NCBI GenBank assembly: GCA_030684775.1
Contig: JAUXXW010000083.1
Coordinates: forward strand, 16,452 to 80,451
DNA from: Pseudomonadota bacterium
GTDB taxonomy: Bacteria > Pseudomonadota > Gammaproteobacteria > Burkholderiales > Thiobacillaceae
Reading direction: 5' to 3'
DNA length: 64,000 nucleotides
Made by a program: the position numbers and the translations under genes. Below are positions 1-9,239 of this stretch, piece by piece (within the stretch, counting starts at the first letter, position 1; the number at the start of each line of letters is the position of its first letter). The notes under the pieces were generated by a model. It did no database searches and was not told the origin of the DNA. It worked only from the letters and a program-made list of their open reading frames with translations.

Positions 1-706
1 TGACCACCTTGAAGTTGTCGAGATCGAAGAACAGCAGGGCGGCGCGGCCCCCGCTGCGGGCCGTGCGCGCCAGTGCCTGGGTGGTATGGGTTTCGAACAG
101 GGCGCGGTTGGGCAGGCCGGTGAGCGCGTCGTAATGCGCCATGTGCACCATGTCGTCTTCGGCGTGACGCATGGCCCGGCGCAGGCGCGCCATCAGGGCC
201 TGGGCGATGAGCAGGGCGAGCAAGGCCGCGCCCAGCACCACGGCGATGAAGGCCAGGATGCGCGCGCGCAGCGGTTCCAGGTCCGCGATCAGGCGTATTT
301 CGGCGATTTTCACGTTCTCCAGGTCAAGGGATTTCTGGTATTCGATGCGATCCAGCCCGAGCGGGCCGGCCCAGAGCGGGGCGTCTTCGCTCGCGCCGGG
401 CTTCCGGTAGCTGGCGAAAAGCGTGCCGTCGGGCAGAAGGATGCGGGCGGAGCGGATTTCCGGGGAATGCTGGAAGGCGTCCAGGTTGTCTTGCGCGGAC
501 CGCGCATCCTTGAACACCACGGCTGCCGCGCTGTTGGCGGAGACCAGGCTGGCCTGGGTGGCGAGGCGATGCTGGAAATCCTTGCGCAGGGTGGCGATTT
601 CGCTGGAGATCAGCAGCAGCGTGGCAATGCCCAGCGCCAGCGCGGTGGATAGCCAGTTGAGGCGGTCCCAGCCGCGCCGGTGATCGGTCTTGTCCAGTGC
701 GCTCAT
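1..706 (-). CDS. Membrane-bound CHASE8-GGDEF diguanylate cyclase (YfiN-like), C-terminus beyond window
   Basis: Partial gene entering from the left edge, read on the minus strand. The start ATG at 706 overlaps the stop of the yfiR-like gene (ATGA). The visible 235 residues show a transmembrane helix near residues 17-35, a periplasmic stretch of about 110 residues that looks like CHASE8, a second helix near 150-172, then the start of a GGDEF domain (HYDALTGLPNRALFE, LLFFDLDNFKVV). The active-site GGDEF motif itself lies outside the window. The likely role is c-di-GMP synthesis at the inner membrane, controlled by the periplasmic YfiR-like neighbour, as in the Pseudomonas YfiBNR system. The family call is secure; activity cannot be judged. 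Confidence 0.88.
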   Translation of the reverse strand, partial: MSALDKTDHRRGWDRLNWLSTALALGIATLLLISSEIATLRKDFQHRLATQASLVSANSAAAVVFKDARSAQDNLDAFQHSPEIRSARILLPDGTLFASYRKPGASEDAPLWAGPLGLDRIEYQKSLDLENVKIAEIRLIADLEPLRARILAFIAVVLGAALLALLIAQALMARLRRAMRHAEDDMVHMAHYDALTGLPNRALFETHTTQALARTARSGGRAALLFFDLDNFKVV

Positions 707-1215
707 CGGGTCACGCTACGCGCGAGGCGCAGCAGTTTGGCGTCCAGCCGGAGGCCGCCACGCTGTACCGCTGGCAGGTCGATGTCGAAATAGACACGTT
801 CACCGGAAACTCCCAGGTTGACCATGGCGCCGGGAGCCTGGATGCCGCCATTGCCGATGGTCAACACCGGCTGTCCGGCGAGTTGCGCGATGACGCGTCC
901 GCGCGCGGCGTCGTTCATCTCGCCCAGATAAACCATCTGGCAGATGCTCAGGTCATTTGTCGGCCGTTTGCGCCAGGCCATCAGGCTGACGCCCTTGACC
1001 GTCTTGCCGCCGAGTCGGGAAAGCGCGTCCGCCATGCGCTCGTTCTCGGTCAGCGCGCACAGGTTGAAGCTCTTCTCGCGCAGGCTGCCCGGCGGCCACT
1101 CGGCGAACAGGGAGAGGTGGTAGACCACGGCGGCCTTGACCTCGTTTTCCTCCAGAGCGGCGCGCGCCGGCGGCGCCAGCGTCAGAAAGAGGAGGGCGAG
1201 CAGGAGGCCGCGCAT
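703..1215 (-). CDS. YfiR-like periplasmic protein (DUF4154)
   Basis: A 170-residue protein starting at MRGLLLALL with a clear signal peptide (cleavage probably after PPARA). The mature part has YfiR/DUF4154 features: an N-terminal YHLSLFAEWP segment, a central CALTENERMADALSRL region and a QPVLTIGNGG segment. In the ORF track it is hidden in a longer frame; I chose this start because its ATG overlaps the TonB receptor stop and a signal peptide follows at once. In Pseudomonas, YfiR is a periplasmic repressor of the diguanylate cyclase YfiN. Here the cyclase is the next gene, sharing a 4-base overlap, so the same regulatory pairing is likely but inferred. Confidence 0.85.
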   Translation of the reverse strand: MRGLLLALLFLTLAPPARAALEENEVKAAVVYHLSLFAEWPPGSLREKSFNLCALTENERMADALSRLGGKTVKGVSLMAWRKRPTNDLSICQMVYLGEMNDAARGRVIAQLAGQPVLTIGNGGIQAPGAMVNLGVSGERVYFDIDLPAVQRGGLRLDAKLLRLARSVTR

Positions 1216-3164
1216 CAGAAATGCCAGGCGAGGCGTGCTTCGATGCTTCGCCCCGCTTGGGTGATGGCGGTTTGGGTATGTTCGTCTCCGGCCGGGTCGC
1301 TGTAGTGGCGGTCGAAAAGGTTGCGGATGCGCAGGGAGAGTTCGCCGCGGTCGGCCAGGCGTGGCGCGATCAGGTTGAGATGGGCGAGGCTGTAGCCGGC
1401 AACCTCGCCACCCGCGTTGTCGCGGCGTGGTCCCACATACTGGCACTCCAGGCCCAGGTTCCAGCCGCCCAGCGGCAGGTTGGCGGCGGCCTTGGCGAGC
1501 AGGTCGGGGGAGAGGCTGACGCGGTTGCCCTGGCCGTCACGCGAGCGGAGTCGGGACACGCTGAGGCGCAAATGCCCGCCGCCATCCCAGCGCCGCTCGG
1601 CCTGCAAGCCGACGCCGCCGGATTCGAGCGTGTCCTGATTGGCGAACATGAGCAGGCCGCCGTCGACGACCTGGGTAATCAGGTCGCGGATGCGGTACCG
1701 GAACAGGGTGCCGGTCAGCAACCAGTTGCGCGCGGTTTCGTGTTCGGCGACGAACTCCAGGGTGCGGATGCGTTCCGGTTTGAGGCCGGCCGGGTTGACC
1801 TTCTGGCTGCCGCCTCCGTCGTCGTAATACAGCTCGTAGGCATTGGGTGCCCGGTAGGCGGTGCCGGCCAGGTATTTCAGGGTGGTGCGCGGCGTGACCC
1901 GCTGGATCAGGCCCAGGCGCGGATTGAAGGCGCCGCCGAAGCTGGAATGATGGTCGTAGCGGGCGCCCAGGTTGAGCAGCCAGGCATCGTTCAGGCGCCA
2001 CTCGTCCTGCATGTAGAGGCCGGCCAGGTGGCCGCTCGGGCTGGAATCCAGATAGGAGGTCGCGGTGGTGGCGTTTTCACTGTGTTGGCGTTTTTCCAGA
2101 TCCTGTTGCCATTCCGCGCCCCAGACCAGTTTGTGGTCGGCCAGGCGGCGATCAGTCAGACGCGCCTGTAGATTCAGCCAGCGGCCGCGAGCGCTATCCC
2201 GGTTCAGGTCGCTATCCGCCGGCACCGCGGTGCGGTCGCCCGGGTAGTCGCCCTGGAAGCGGTAATCGCCGTAGTCGGCGAGGAAATCGCCGGTCAGCCC
2301 CGCCTTGAACTCGGATTTCCAGGCAAGGGCGAGGTGCCCGTGGCGGTCGCTGATGCGGCTGCGCGCGTCGCCGATGAGGGTGTCATAGGGCGCGGTCGGG
2401 TCAGCCTTGTCGCGCTTCGCCAGCAGCGCCGTCAGCTTCAGTTCACCCAGGCCGAAGCGGGCGTAGAGGCGGGTGTTTTGCTCGCCGTCGAGCCGGTCGA
2501 CGTGGCCGACCAGGCCATCCGAGTAGGGGCCGTCGTCGCGGCGGGCGTGACTGAGCGAGAGCAGCCAGTCGCGATTGCCGTTGCCGCCGCCCATGCCGGC
2601 GCGCGCGCGGCGCCAGCCGGCATTGCCCGCTTCGATGCCGGCCTCGCCGCCGGGCCGCATGATGGCGTCACGGGTGATGACGTTGACCACGCCGAGAAAG
2701 GCGTTGTTGCCGTAGATCGAGGCGCCGGGGCCGGGCACGTATTCGATGCGTTCCACCAACTCCATATCCAGCGGGAATTCCGCGCCCAGAGGGCCTTGGG
2801 TGTAGATGTTGTCGTTCAGGCGCACCCCGTCCAGCATGATCAGCACATGGGTGTTGTAGTCGGCCGGGCGCAACAGGCCGCGCGGCCCCAGATAGCTGTA
2901 GGCGCGGTCGTCGGCCACCAGAACGCCGCGCACGCCGGCCAGCGCTTCCGCCAGGGTGCGCCAGCCGTGTTCCCTGATCTCGCGCGCGCTGATGACGCTG
3001 ACGGCGGAGGGCGCTTCCCGCGCCTGCTGGGGAAAACGCGAGGCGGAAATGACTTCGCTGGAGAGCAGAGCTTCCAGGGGCAGGGCGGTGAGGTCGGCAT
3101 GGGCGGTTGTCGCCGGCAGAACCATCGCGCTACCCAGCCATAAGCAATATAACTTTAAGTGCAT
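1215..3164 (-). CDS. TonB-dependent outer-membrane receptor
   Basis: A 649-residue protein with a signal peptide (MHLKLYCLWLGSAMVLPATTAHA), a plug domain near residues 40-150 (PSAVSVISAREIREHGW, GVRLNDNIYTQGPLG, ASIYGNNAFLGVVNVITRDA) and a beta barrel ending in an aromatic residue (EARLAWHF), as outer-membrane barrels usually do. The start at 3164 is preceded by CAGGAG and is far better than the longer frame in the track. It heads a three-gene unit with the YfiR-like protein and the diguanylate cyclase. The combination suggests coupling of ligand uptake or sensing to c-di-GMP; the ligand cannot be told. Confidence 0.92.
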   Translation of the reverse strand: MHLKLYCLWLGSAMVLPATTAHADLTALPLEALLSSEVISASRFPQQAREAPSAVSVISAREIREHGWRTLAEALAGVRGVLVADDRAYSYLGPRGLLRPADYNTHVLIMLDGVRLNDNIYTQGPLGAEFPLDMELVERIEYVPGPGASIYGNNAFLGVVNVITRDAIMRPGGEAGIEAGNAGWRRARAGMGGGNGNRDWLLSLSHARRDDGPYSDGLVGHVDRLDGEQNTRLYARFGLGELKLTALLAKRDKADPTAPYDTLIGDARSRISDRHGHLALAWKSEFKAGLTGDFLADYGDYRFQGDYPGDRTAVPADSDLNRDSARGRWLNLQARLTDRRLADHKLVWGAEWQQDLEKRQHSENATTATSYLDSSPSGHLAGLYMQDEWRLNDAWLLNLGARYDHHSSFGGAFNPRLGLIQRVTPRTTLKYLAGTAYRAPNAYELYYDDGGGSQKVNPAGLKPERIRTLEFVAEHETARNWLLTGTLFRYRIRDLITQVVDGGLLMFANQDTLESGGVGLQAERRWDGGGHLRLSVSRLRSRDGQGNRVSLSPDLLAKAAANLPLGGWNLGLECQYVGPRRDNAGGEVAGYSLAHLNLIAPRLADRGELSLRIRNLFDRHYSDPAGDEHTQTAITQAGRSIEARLAWHF

Positions 3165-3281
3165 AGGATCTCCTGGCGCGATTCTATCCACCTTACGGCG
3201 CGAGGAGAGGTAACTGATGCAACGCAACAGATAGGGCGCGGTGGTATCCTGCCCCGCCTTGCGCACTGTCCGGCCATTCCC

Positions 3282-3719
3282 ATGACTATCTCTGAAAACA
3301 CCCCCCGCAACGAAGTCGAGCACCTGTTGATCGAAATGAACGAGGGCCGTATCGAGGCCGAAAATTTCGCCCGCGCCTTGCTCGACCACCAGATATTCAT
3401 TCCGATCCAGGATGAAAAACACCACATCGCCGGTTTCCAGCTTTCCACCAAGGCGCGGCCCATGGTGATCGTGGACGAAGAGGGTAATCGCGTGTTGATC
3501 GCCTTCTCTTCTCCCGAGCGGGCCAAGGAATTCACCACGATGTTTCCTGACCAAGGCGTCGGCTACGGCGGCGGCCTGCTCATCGAAGCCTCCTGGATGT
3601 TGCGTCGCATGGGCGCCGACATGGGCCTCTCGATCAACCCCGGCCAGGAATTGGGCTTCGATTTCGATGCCGACATGGTGGCCATGGTGGTCTCGCTGTT
3701 GCCCGAGGAAGCGGTGTGA
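3282..3719 (+). CDS. SseB-family protein
   Basis: 145 residues starting MTISENTPRNEVEHLL. The N-terminal half (LLIEMNEGRIEAENFARALLDHQIFIPI) and the segment with VIAFSSPERAKEF resemble the SseB N-terminal domain. Members are found next to housekeeping genes in many proteobacteria and have no settled biochemical role. Transcribed divergently from the TonB receptor; the following gene starts inside its stop codon (GTGA), so the two are translationally coupled. The longer ORF-track frame adds an upstream stretch overlapping the divergent promoter and was trimmed. Confidence 0.7.
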   Translation: MTISENTPRNEVEHLLIEMNEGRIEAENFARALLDHQIFIPIQDEKHHIAGFQLSTKARPMVIVDEEGNRVLIAFSSPERAKEFTTMFPDQGVGYGGGLLIEASWMLRRMGADMGLSINPGQELGFDFDADMVAMVVSLLPEEAV

Positions 3720-4288
3720 AACACCTCCATACCTTCCCGCGCCCGGATGTCGTGCCGCCGGAACCCACCGTCGGTGAACGCTGGTCGGCCGAGCACCAGC
3801 GTTATGACGAGGGCGTGCGCTATGTCTACCGTTACGGAGCGCATGAATTGACGCTGTTCTGGCCCGCGCCCACGCCGGCGGAAGTGACCGGCCTGCGTGA
3901 TGCCGACGTGGAAGTGGGCTTGTTCAGCCACGGCCCGGCCGCCTTCCTGCTGTACAAGGTCAAGAACGTCTGCGAATGGTCCGATGCGTCATTCAACGCG
4001 CATCTGGTGCCGGAAGACGAACGCGAACTGCCGAACGAGGCGCCGGGCGACCGCGCCCGCCTCAAGATCACGTTGGTGGACAGCGAAGATGGCATCGTGC
4101 GCGCGCGCCGCATCCTGTCGCTGGACAAGGTGATGACCCAGGCCTTGAAACACGCCCTGCGCGAGCAGATGGCCGCGCCCTTCAATCGTCTGATCTACGA
4201 TGCCGCCGTGCAGGACGTGCACGCGAAGTATCAGGACTCCGACGCGCTGGTGGCGGTTGCCGAAGTGGTGGAAGCCGCGCTTGGATAA
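3716..4288 (+). CDS. Conserved hypothetical protein, coupled to the SseB-like gene
   Basis: 190 residues from a GTG start that overlaps the preceding stop codon. No signal peptide or membrane segment is visible. The sequence is acidic with a beta-rich first half (VRYVYRYGAHELTLFWPAP, VEVGLFSHGPAAFLLYKV) and a helical second half (LDKVMTQALKHALREQMAAPFNRLIYDAAVQDVHAKY). I do not recognise the family. Codon use resembles the neighbours, so it is probably a native gene working with the SseB-like protein. Confidence 0.6.
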   Translation: MKHLHTFPRPDVVPPEPTVGERWSAEHQRYDEGVRYVYRYGAHELTLFWPAPTPAEVTGLRDADVEVGLFSHGPAAFLLYKVKNVCEWSDASFNAHLVPEDERELPNEAPGDRARLKITLVDSEDGIVRARRILSLDKVMTQALKHALREQMAAPFNRLIYDAAVQDVHAKYQDSDALVAVAEVVEAALG

Positions 4289-4343
4289 ACGTGGACAGGC
4301 GAGCGCATTCCGGGATGGGCGTGATTTGAGACAGGAGGTTGAC

Positions 4344-4775
4344 ATGAGCACGAGTTACGAAACGGATGTGGTGGCATGGGCCAACGAACAGGCCGGGCTG
4401 ATTCGTGCCAGGCAGTTCGCCCTGCTCGACCTGGAGCACATTGCTGAGGAAATTGAGGACGTGGGCAAGAGCGAACAGCGTGAACTGGCAAACCGTATGG
4501 CCGTCCTCCTGGTCCACCTGCTCAAGTGGCAATACCAGCCGGATCGACGCGGGAGCAGTTGGGCACGGACGATAAAAGAACAGCGCAAGCGTGTTCTGAT
4601 CCGACTGGAAGAAACCCCCAGCCTGTCAGGCAAACTCAACGACGTTAAGTGGTGGGCCGACGTATGGTCTGACGCTGTTGCTCAAGCGATCTCTGAAACC
4701 GGTGTCGATACCTTCCCGGACGAATGCCCCTGGGCTGCCGAGGAAGTGATTGAGCCTGATTGGTTGCCGGTCTAA
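4344..4775 (+). CDS. DUF29 family protein
   Basis: 143 residues with the typical DUF29 pattern: YETDVVAWANEQAGLIRARQFALLDLEHIAEEIEDVGKSE, then LANRMAVLLVHLLKWQYQP and a tryptophan-rich tail. Family proteins of this length are common in cyanobacteria and proteobacteria and often multiply in genomes; no function is established. A strong ribosome binding site (ACAGGAGGT) sits 6-7 bases before the ATG, which decides the start against the longer track frame. Confidence 0.85.
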   Translation: MSTSYETDVVAWANEQAGLIRARQFALLDLEHIAEEIEDVGKSEQRELANRMAVLLVHLLKWQYQPDRRGSSWARTIKEQRKRVLIRLEETPSLSGKLNDVKWWADVWSDAVAQAISETGVDTFPDECPWAAEEVIEPDWLPV

Positions 4776-4809
4776 CACAAATAATCCATCCCGCCGCCTC
4801 TCACACTTG

Positions 4810-6204
4810 ATGTTGACACCTTCCCTACTTTCCGAATTCCAGTCCCTCCTCGGCGAGGAGCGCGCGCGCGCCGATGCCGACACGCTGGCGCTCTATGGCA
4901 GCGACGAAACCCCCAAATTCTGCTTGCCCGAGGCGGTGTTGTTTCCCACCAGCCATGAACAGGTGGTGGAGATCGTGCGTCTGGCCAACCAGCATCGCAT
5001 CGCGTTGACCGCGCGCGGCGCCGGTTCCGGCAATGTCGGCGGCGCCATGCCGGTGCCGGGCAGCGTGGTGGTGAGCTTCGAGTGTATGCAGCGCATCATC
5101 GAGATCGACGCGGCGAACCGCCTGGTGGTGGTGGAACCGGGCGTGATTACCGACGAAATCGACCGTCTCGCGCGCAAGCATGGCCTGATGTACGCGCCTG
5201 ACCCCGGTTCCGGGGCTTATTGCCGCATCGGCGGCAATCTGGCGATGAATGCCGCCGGCCCCAGGGCGGTGAAATACGGCGCCACCCGCGACCATGTGCT
5301 GGGCCTGACCGCCGTTACCGGCGACGGCCGCGTCATCCACACCGGCGGGCGCACCACCAAATACGCCACCGCTTACGACCTCACCCGCTTGCTGGTGGGT
5401 TCCGAAGGCACCCTGGCCTTTATCACCCAGGCCACCCTGAAACTATTGCCGGCGCCGGAGGCCGTGGCCACCCTGCGCGTCTGTTACGCCAGCAACCAGA
5501 GTGCTTGCGAGGCGGTGAGCCGGGTAATGAATCAGCCGACCACACCGTGCGCCCTGGAATTCATGGATCGCCGTTCCCTCGATGCGATCCGTGAATATGG
5601 CGACGGGGTTTTTGAAAACGCGGGCTTGCCGCCGGGCACCCAGGCCGTGCTCATGGTGGAAGCCGATGGCGACCCCGTAGACGTGCCGCGCCAGATCGTC
5701 GCCCTGGAAAAGGCGTTGCTGGGGCCGGAGTTGCTGGAAATTCAGAGTGGCTTCACCAAGGAAGACACGGTTCGCCTGTGGACCGCGCGCAAATCGCTGT
5801 CGCACGCGGTGAAGCGCATCGCGCCGCTGAAAATCAATGAGGATGTGGTGGTGCCGGTGGGCCGATTGTCCAATCTGGTCAATGCGGTTGACGCACTGGC
5901 CGAATTCCACCGCTTGCCCATCGTCGCCTTCGGCCATGCCGGCAACGGCAACCTGCACGTCAACATCATGGTGGACAACGGCGATGAAGAGGAGATGCAA
6001 CGCGCCAGTGCCTGCCGCGCCGCCCTGGTGCAAGCGGTGATCGGCCTCGGCGGCAGCCTCTCCGGCGAGCACGGCATCGGCAGCGAGAAACGCCATTTCG
6101 TGCCTCTGGAAGTGGATGCCCCCACGCTGGAACTGATGCGCGGCCTGAAGCGCCTGTTCGACCCGCTGGGGATTTTGAACCCAGGGAAGAAGTTGCCGGA
6201 TTGA
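4810..6204 (+). CDS. FAD-linked oxidase, glycolate / D-lactate dehydrogenase type (GlcD-like)
   Basis: 464 residues starting MLTPSLLSEF. The N-terminal FAD-binding fold is clear (LTARGAGSGNVGGAMPV, VEPGVITDEIDRLARKHGL, GGNLAMNAAGPRAVKYG), and the C-terminal FAD-oxidase part has GHAGNGNLHVNI and SGEHGIGSEKR. The length matches the GlcD / D-lactate dehydrogenase family, which oxidises 2-hydroxy acids to 2-keto acids and feeds electrons into the respiratory chain. No glcE or glcF neighbour follows, so a stand-alone D-2-hydroxyacid dehydrogenase is as likely as the GlcDEF complex. The track frame begins 20 codons earlier inside the previous gene; the later ATG fits the family N-terminus. Confidence 0.88.
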   Translation: MLTPSLLSEFQSLLGEERARADADTLALYGSDETPKFCLPEAVLFPTSHEQVVEIVRLANQHRIALTARGAGSGNVGGAMPVPGSVVVSFECMQRIIEIDAANRLVVVEPGVITDEIDRLARKHGLMYAPDPGSGAYCRIGGNLAMNAAGPRAVKYGATRDHVLGLTAVTGDGRVIHTGGRTTKYATAYDLTRLLVGSEGTLAFITQATLKLLPAPEAVATLRVCYASNQSACEAVSRVMNQPTTPCALEFMDRRSLDAIREYGDGVFENAGLPPGTQAVLMVEADGDPVDVPRQIVALEKALLGPELLEIQSGFTKEDTVRLWTARKSLSHAVKRIAPLKINEDVVVPVGRLSNLVNAVDALAEFHRLPIVAFGHAGNGNLHVNIMVDNGDEEEMQRASACRAALVQAVIGLGGSLSGEHGIGSEKRHFVPLEVDAPTLELMRGLKRLFDPLGILNPGKKLPD

Positions 6205-6209
6205 TTTAA

Positions 6210-6241
6210 TGTTGGGCACGCTTCGCTTTGCCCAACCTACG
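6210..6241. repeat. Half copy of the TTGGGCA palindromic intergenic repeat (family A)
   Basis: A single arm reading TGTTGGGCACGCTTCGC...CCCAACCTACG between the GlcD-like gene and ubiA. The same arm occurs as inverted pairs at 14672, 17972, 23054 and 46252. Each arm is itself a hairpin (TTGGGCA / TGCCCAA). Confidence 0.9.
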
Positions 6242-6258
6242 CTTAACGCCTCGCGCCA

Positions 6259-7125
6259 ATGACCCTGACTGAACGCCTCTCCCTCTACGAAAAGCTGATG
6301 CGCCTGGACAAGCCCATCGGCATTCTGCTGCTCGCTTGGCCGACGCTGTGGGGGCTGTGGTTGTCCGGCGCCGGCGAGCCGGACCCGCTGGTGTTCTGGA
6401 TATTCGCCCTGGGCGTGGTGCTGATGCGCTCCGCCGGTTGCGTGATCAACGACTATGCCGACCGCCATTTCGATGCGCATGTGGTGCGCACCAAAAACCG
6501 CCCCCTGGCCGCCGGCCTGGTGAGCGAGAAGGAAGCGTTGTGGCTGGCGGGTGGGCTGGCGCTGCTGGCGTTCCTGCTGCTCCTGCCGTTGCAGAACAAG
6601 TTGCTGATCGGGCTCTCCTTCGCCGCGCTGTTCCTGGCCGCGACCTATCCCTTCACCAAACGCTTTTTCGCCGTGCCGCAGGCCTATCTGGGCGTGGCCT
6701 TCGGCTTCGGCATCCCCATGGCCTATGCCGCGCAACTGGATTTCATCCCCGCCGAGGCCTGGCTGCTGATGCTGGCCAATGTGTTCTGGGCGATGGCCTA
6801 CGACACCGAGTACGCGATGGTGGACCGCGAAGATGACCTGAAAATCGGCATCAAGACATCGGCCATCACCTTCGGCAAGCACGATGTGACGGCGGTCATG
6901 GCCTGTTACGGCCTCACCCTGTTGACGCTGGCCTGGGTTGGCGCGCGTCTGCACCTGGGCTGGCCGTTCTACCTCGGGCTGGGCGCGGCCGCCGGCGTGG
7001 CCGTTTATCACTGGACCTTGATTCGCGACCGCGACCCCGCGCGCTGCTTCAAGGCCTTTCTGCACAACAACTGGTTCGGCGGCGCGGTGTTCGCCGGCAT
7101 CGCGGCCAGCCTGCTGCGCCTGTAA
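6259..7125 (+). CDS. ubiA: 4-hydroxybenzoate polyprenyltransferase UbiA
   Basis: 288 residues with multiple membrane helices and both aspartate-rich prenyltransferase motifs: NDYADRHFD near residue 73 and DREDDLKIG near residue 191. It attaches the polyprenyl tail to 4-hydroxybenzoate in the inner membrane, an early membrane step in ubiquinone synthesis. The opening [22 protein letters not shown] is typical of proteobacterial UbiA rather than of COX10 or menaquinone homologues. It stands alone here, with a half repeat upstream and a yecA-type gene 14 bases downstream. Confidence 0.96.
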   Translation: MTLTERLSLYEKLMRLDKPIGILLLAWPTLWGLWLSGAGEPDPLVFWIFALGVVLMRSAGCVINDYADRHFDAHVVRTKNRPLAAGLVSEKEALWLAGGLALLAFLLLLPLQNKLLIGLSFAALFLAATYPFTKRFFAVPQAYLGVAFGFGIPMAYAAQLDFIPAEAWLLMLANVFWAMAYDTEYAMVDREDDLKIGIKTSAITFGKHDVTAVMACYGLTLLTLAWVGARLHLGWPFYLGLGAAAGVAVYHWTLIRDRDPARCFKAFLHNNWFGGAVFAGIAASLLRL

Positions 7126-7139
7126 TACAAGGAATTTCC

Positions 7140-7862
7140 ATGGATGCCGATCACGCCCTGAGCGACGAAGAGTTCGACGAGCTCGATGCTTTTCTGATGT
7201 CGGAATCGCTCTCCGACGAGGCGATGGACCTCTCCACCCTGGATGGCTTCTTCGCCGCCATCGCCCTCAACCCCGAATTTGTCCTGCCCAGCCAGTGGCT
7301 GCCCTGGGTGTGGGACATGGAGGCGGGCGAGGAAACCCCCACGTTCGACAACGTCGAGCAGGCCGAGCACATCAACGGGCTGCTGCTGCGCCACTACAAC
7401 AGCGTGCAGGAAGCGATCAGCGATGGCCGCTACGCGCCGCTGATGTACACACTGCACCAGGAAGACGGCAGTGAGTTCTATGACGCCGAAGGCTGGAGCA
7501 TGGGCTTCATGCTGGGGATGTTCCTGTTCCAGGACATCTGGTTGCCGATCCTCGATGACCACCCGGAATGGCTGGCGCCGATGCGCTTGCTGGGTACCGA
7601 GGAAGGCTGGAAAGAACTGGAAGAGTCGCACCCGGACCATGCCGACCAGCGCCCCGCGATCCGCGCCGCCTACGACCGCATTCCCGAGGCGATAGAAGCG
7701 ATTTTTCTGCATTTCCTGCCACAGCGTGAAGCCGCCGCACGAGAACGGGTCACCGCCACCCTGCGCCGCGCCGGCGACAAGGTCGGCCGCAACGACCTCT
7801 GCCCTTGCGGTTCCGGCAAAAAATTCAAGAAATGCTGTGGCGCCGGGCCGACGCTACATTGA
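7140..7862 (+). CDS. YecA/UPF0149 family protein with C-terminal SEC-C zinc motif
   Basis: 240 residues. The N-terminal part ([39 protein letters not shown]) is the UPF0149/YgfB-YecA fold; the C-terminus [19 protein letters not shown] is a SEC-C zinc-binding motif like that at the SecA tail. Proteins of this layout are thought to bind ribosomes or SecA partners, but their role is not settled. It follows ubiA closely and may share its transcript. Confidence 0.9.
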   Translation: MDADHALSDEEFDELDAFLMSESLSDEAMDLSTLDGFFAAIALNPEFVLPSQWLPWVWDMEAGEETPTFDNVEQAEHINGLLLRHYNSVQEAISDGRYAPLMYTLHQEDGSEFYDAEGWSMGFMLGMFLFQDIWLPILDDHPEWLAPMRLLGTEEGWKELEESHPDHADQRPAIRAAYDRIPEAIEAIFLHFLPQREAAARERVTATLRRAGDKVGRNDLCPCGSGKKFKKCCGAGPTLH

Positions 7863-7904
7863 GCGGACAGGCGTGAATTCCTCCGGCATCAACCGGCTCG
7901 GGCA

Positions 7905-8456
7905 TCAACCGGTAATGGCCGGCTTGATCGCCGATTTCGGCCGGAATGCCTTGAGCACTTCTTCCCGCGTTTCCAGGTAAGGCCCGCCGATCAGGTCGAT
8001 GCCGTAGGGCACGGCGGCGAAGACGCCATCCAGGGTTTCCTTGATCGCCTTGGGCTGGCCCGGCAGGTTGAGAATCAGGCAACTACCGCGAACCACGCCG
8101 ACCTGGCGCGAGAGGATGGCGGTGGGGACGTACTTCAGACTCACCGCGCGCATCTGCTCGCCGAATCCCGGCAATACCTTGTCGGCCACCGCCAGCGTGG
8201 CTTCCGGGGTGACGTCGCGCGGCGCCGGGCCGGTGCCGCCGGTGGTGAGCACCAAACAGCACTGCGCGGCAAGCTCGATCAGGGTGGCTTCGATGGCCGC
8301 CTGTTCATCCGGGATCAGGCGTTCGACGAAAGTGATTGGATTGTGCAGCGCGCCGACCAGCCATTCCTTCAGGGCGGGCAAGCCCTTGTCTTCATAGACG
8401 CCGGAACTGGCGCGGTCGCTGATGGAAACGATGCCGATGCTGGCGGTTTGGGCCAT
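7905..8456 (-). CDS. mog: Molybdopterin adenylyltransferase Mog (MoaB/Mog family)
   Basis: 183 residues with the MPT-binding signatures SISDRASSGVYEDKG, LTTGGTGPAPRDVTPEA and NLPGQPKAI. The length fits Mog. It adenylates molybdopterin ahead of molybdate insertion, in the cytoplasm. MoaB-type paralogues are very similar, so the exact name has some uncertainty. It stands alone on the minus strand, convergent with the yecA-like gene. Confidence 0.88.
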   Translation of the reverse strand: MAQTASIGIVSISDRASSGVYEDKGLPALKEWLVGALHNPITFVERLIPDEQAAIEATLIELAAQCCLVLTTGGTGPAPRDVTPEATLAVADKVLPGFGEQMRAVSLKYVPTAILSRQVGVVRGSCLILNLPGQPKAIKETLDGVFAAVPYGIDLIGGPYLETREEVLKAFRPKSAIKPAITG

Positions 8457-8521
8457 GTGAATTTCCTGTGCGTAAAGCGGGGGCGGTTGTTTACCACGCG
8501 GCCCGGCCGGGAGCCAACCCG

Positions 8522-9067
8522 CTATCTCTTGTTTTCACTGGGCGCGCATGCCCGCGCCACCCGTGAGATGGCGGCCGGTGGGCCGATCTCGGCCCAGGTT
8601 TCCGGGTAATGCCCCTGCGCGATGCGCGCCGGCAGGCTCGACCAGGGGTATTCGGCCGCGCGCGTGATCAGCCCGTGCCGTACCGGGTCGTAGTGGATGA
8701 AATCCAGGTAGGCCCGCAGGTCATCGGTTGAATTTGCGCCGCGGTATTCGATGGCGTGTTCCCAGAACGGGGTGATGTTGGGCGCATCGCGTTCCAGCAG
8801 CGGAGTCGACTTGCGCCAGGCGCGCTGGAAGCCGGCGCGCAGGTCGTTCATGACGGCGGAGTATTCGTACTCGGCGGGCAGGTTGAAAAGAAAATGGGCA
8901 TGGTCATCCAGCACGACATAGCCGGCGACGGCCAGCTTGAAGCGCTTTTTGGTTTCCATGAAGCTGTTCAGCAGCAATTTCTTCATGGAAGCCTGGGCCA
9001 GGAGTGGTGCGCGGCCGAAAGTGCGCAGGGTCACGAATTGATAGGGGGAGAAACGGGAGGCGGACAC
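8522..9067 (-). CDS. REP-associated tyrosine transposase (RAYT, Y1_Tnp family)
   Basis: 181 residues from a GTG start. The Y1-transposase core is visible: the metal-binding HAH in VVLDDHAHFLFNLP near residue 55 and the candidate nucleophile tyrosine region RAYLDFIHYDPVRHGL. The FIHYNPVKHG-type motif and the WSS segment are hallmarks of RAYT proteins rather than of IS200 transposases. There are no IS ends around it, as expected for a domesticated RAYT. The genome region carries palindromic repeat pairs that could be its substrates, though this is inference. Confidence 0.85.
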   Translation of the reverse strand: MSASRFSPYQFVTLRTFGRAPLLAQASMKKLLLNSFMETKKRFKLAVAGYVVLDDHAHFLFNLPAEYEYSAVMNDLRAGFQRAWRKSTPLLERDAPNITPFWEHAIEYRGANSTDDLRAYLDFIHYDPVRHGLITRAAEYPWSSLPARIAQGHYPETWAEIGPPAAISRVARACAPSENKR

Positions 9068-9168
9068 GATGTGCTCCAGAACGCACTGACGAAAGTGTGC
9101 GCGAGTCTCCGATGTCCGCTGGGCAAGGGCCTATGAAGTCCATCACAGCGTTTGAAATGGGGTGAGCG

Positions 9169-9196
9169 AAAAAAATGCGCCCGAGATCGGGCGCAT
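9169..9196 (-). terminator. Intrinsic terminator after the repeat-rich exported protein
   Basis: On the minus strand an ATGCGCCCGA/TCGGGCGCAT hairpin is followed by a run of T residues, about 45 bases past the stop of the 9240-10688 gene. A second GC-rich hairpin lies between it and the stop. Confidence 0.8.
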
Positions 9197-9239
9197 CGAA
9201 GTGGCGCCCCGGCGATGCCGGGGCGGTGTCAGGAGTCGA

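Noticed and set aside
5443-7065. 540-residue minus-strand frame across the GlcD-like gene and ubiA
   Set aside because: Spans two real genes on the opposite strand and has a His/Gln/Gly-rich, low-complexity composition without motifs.
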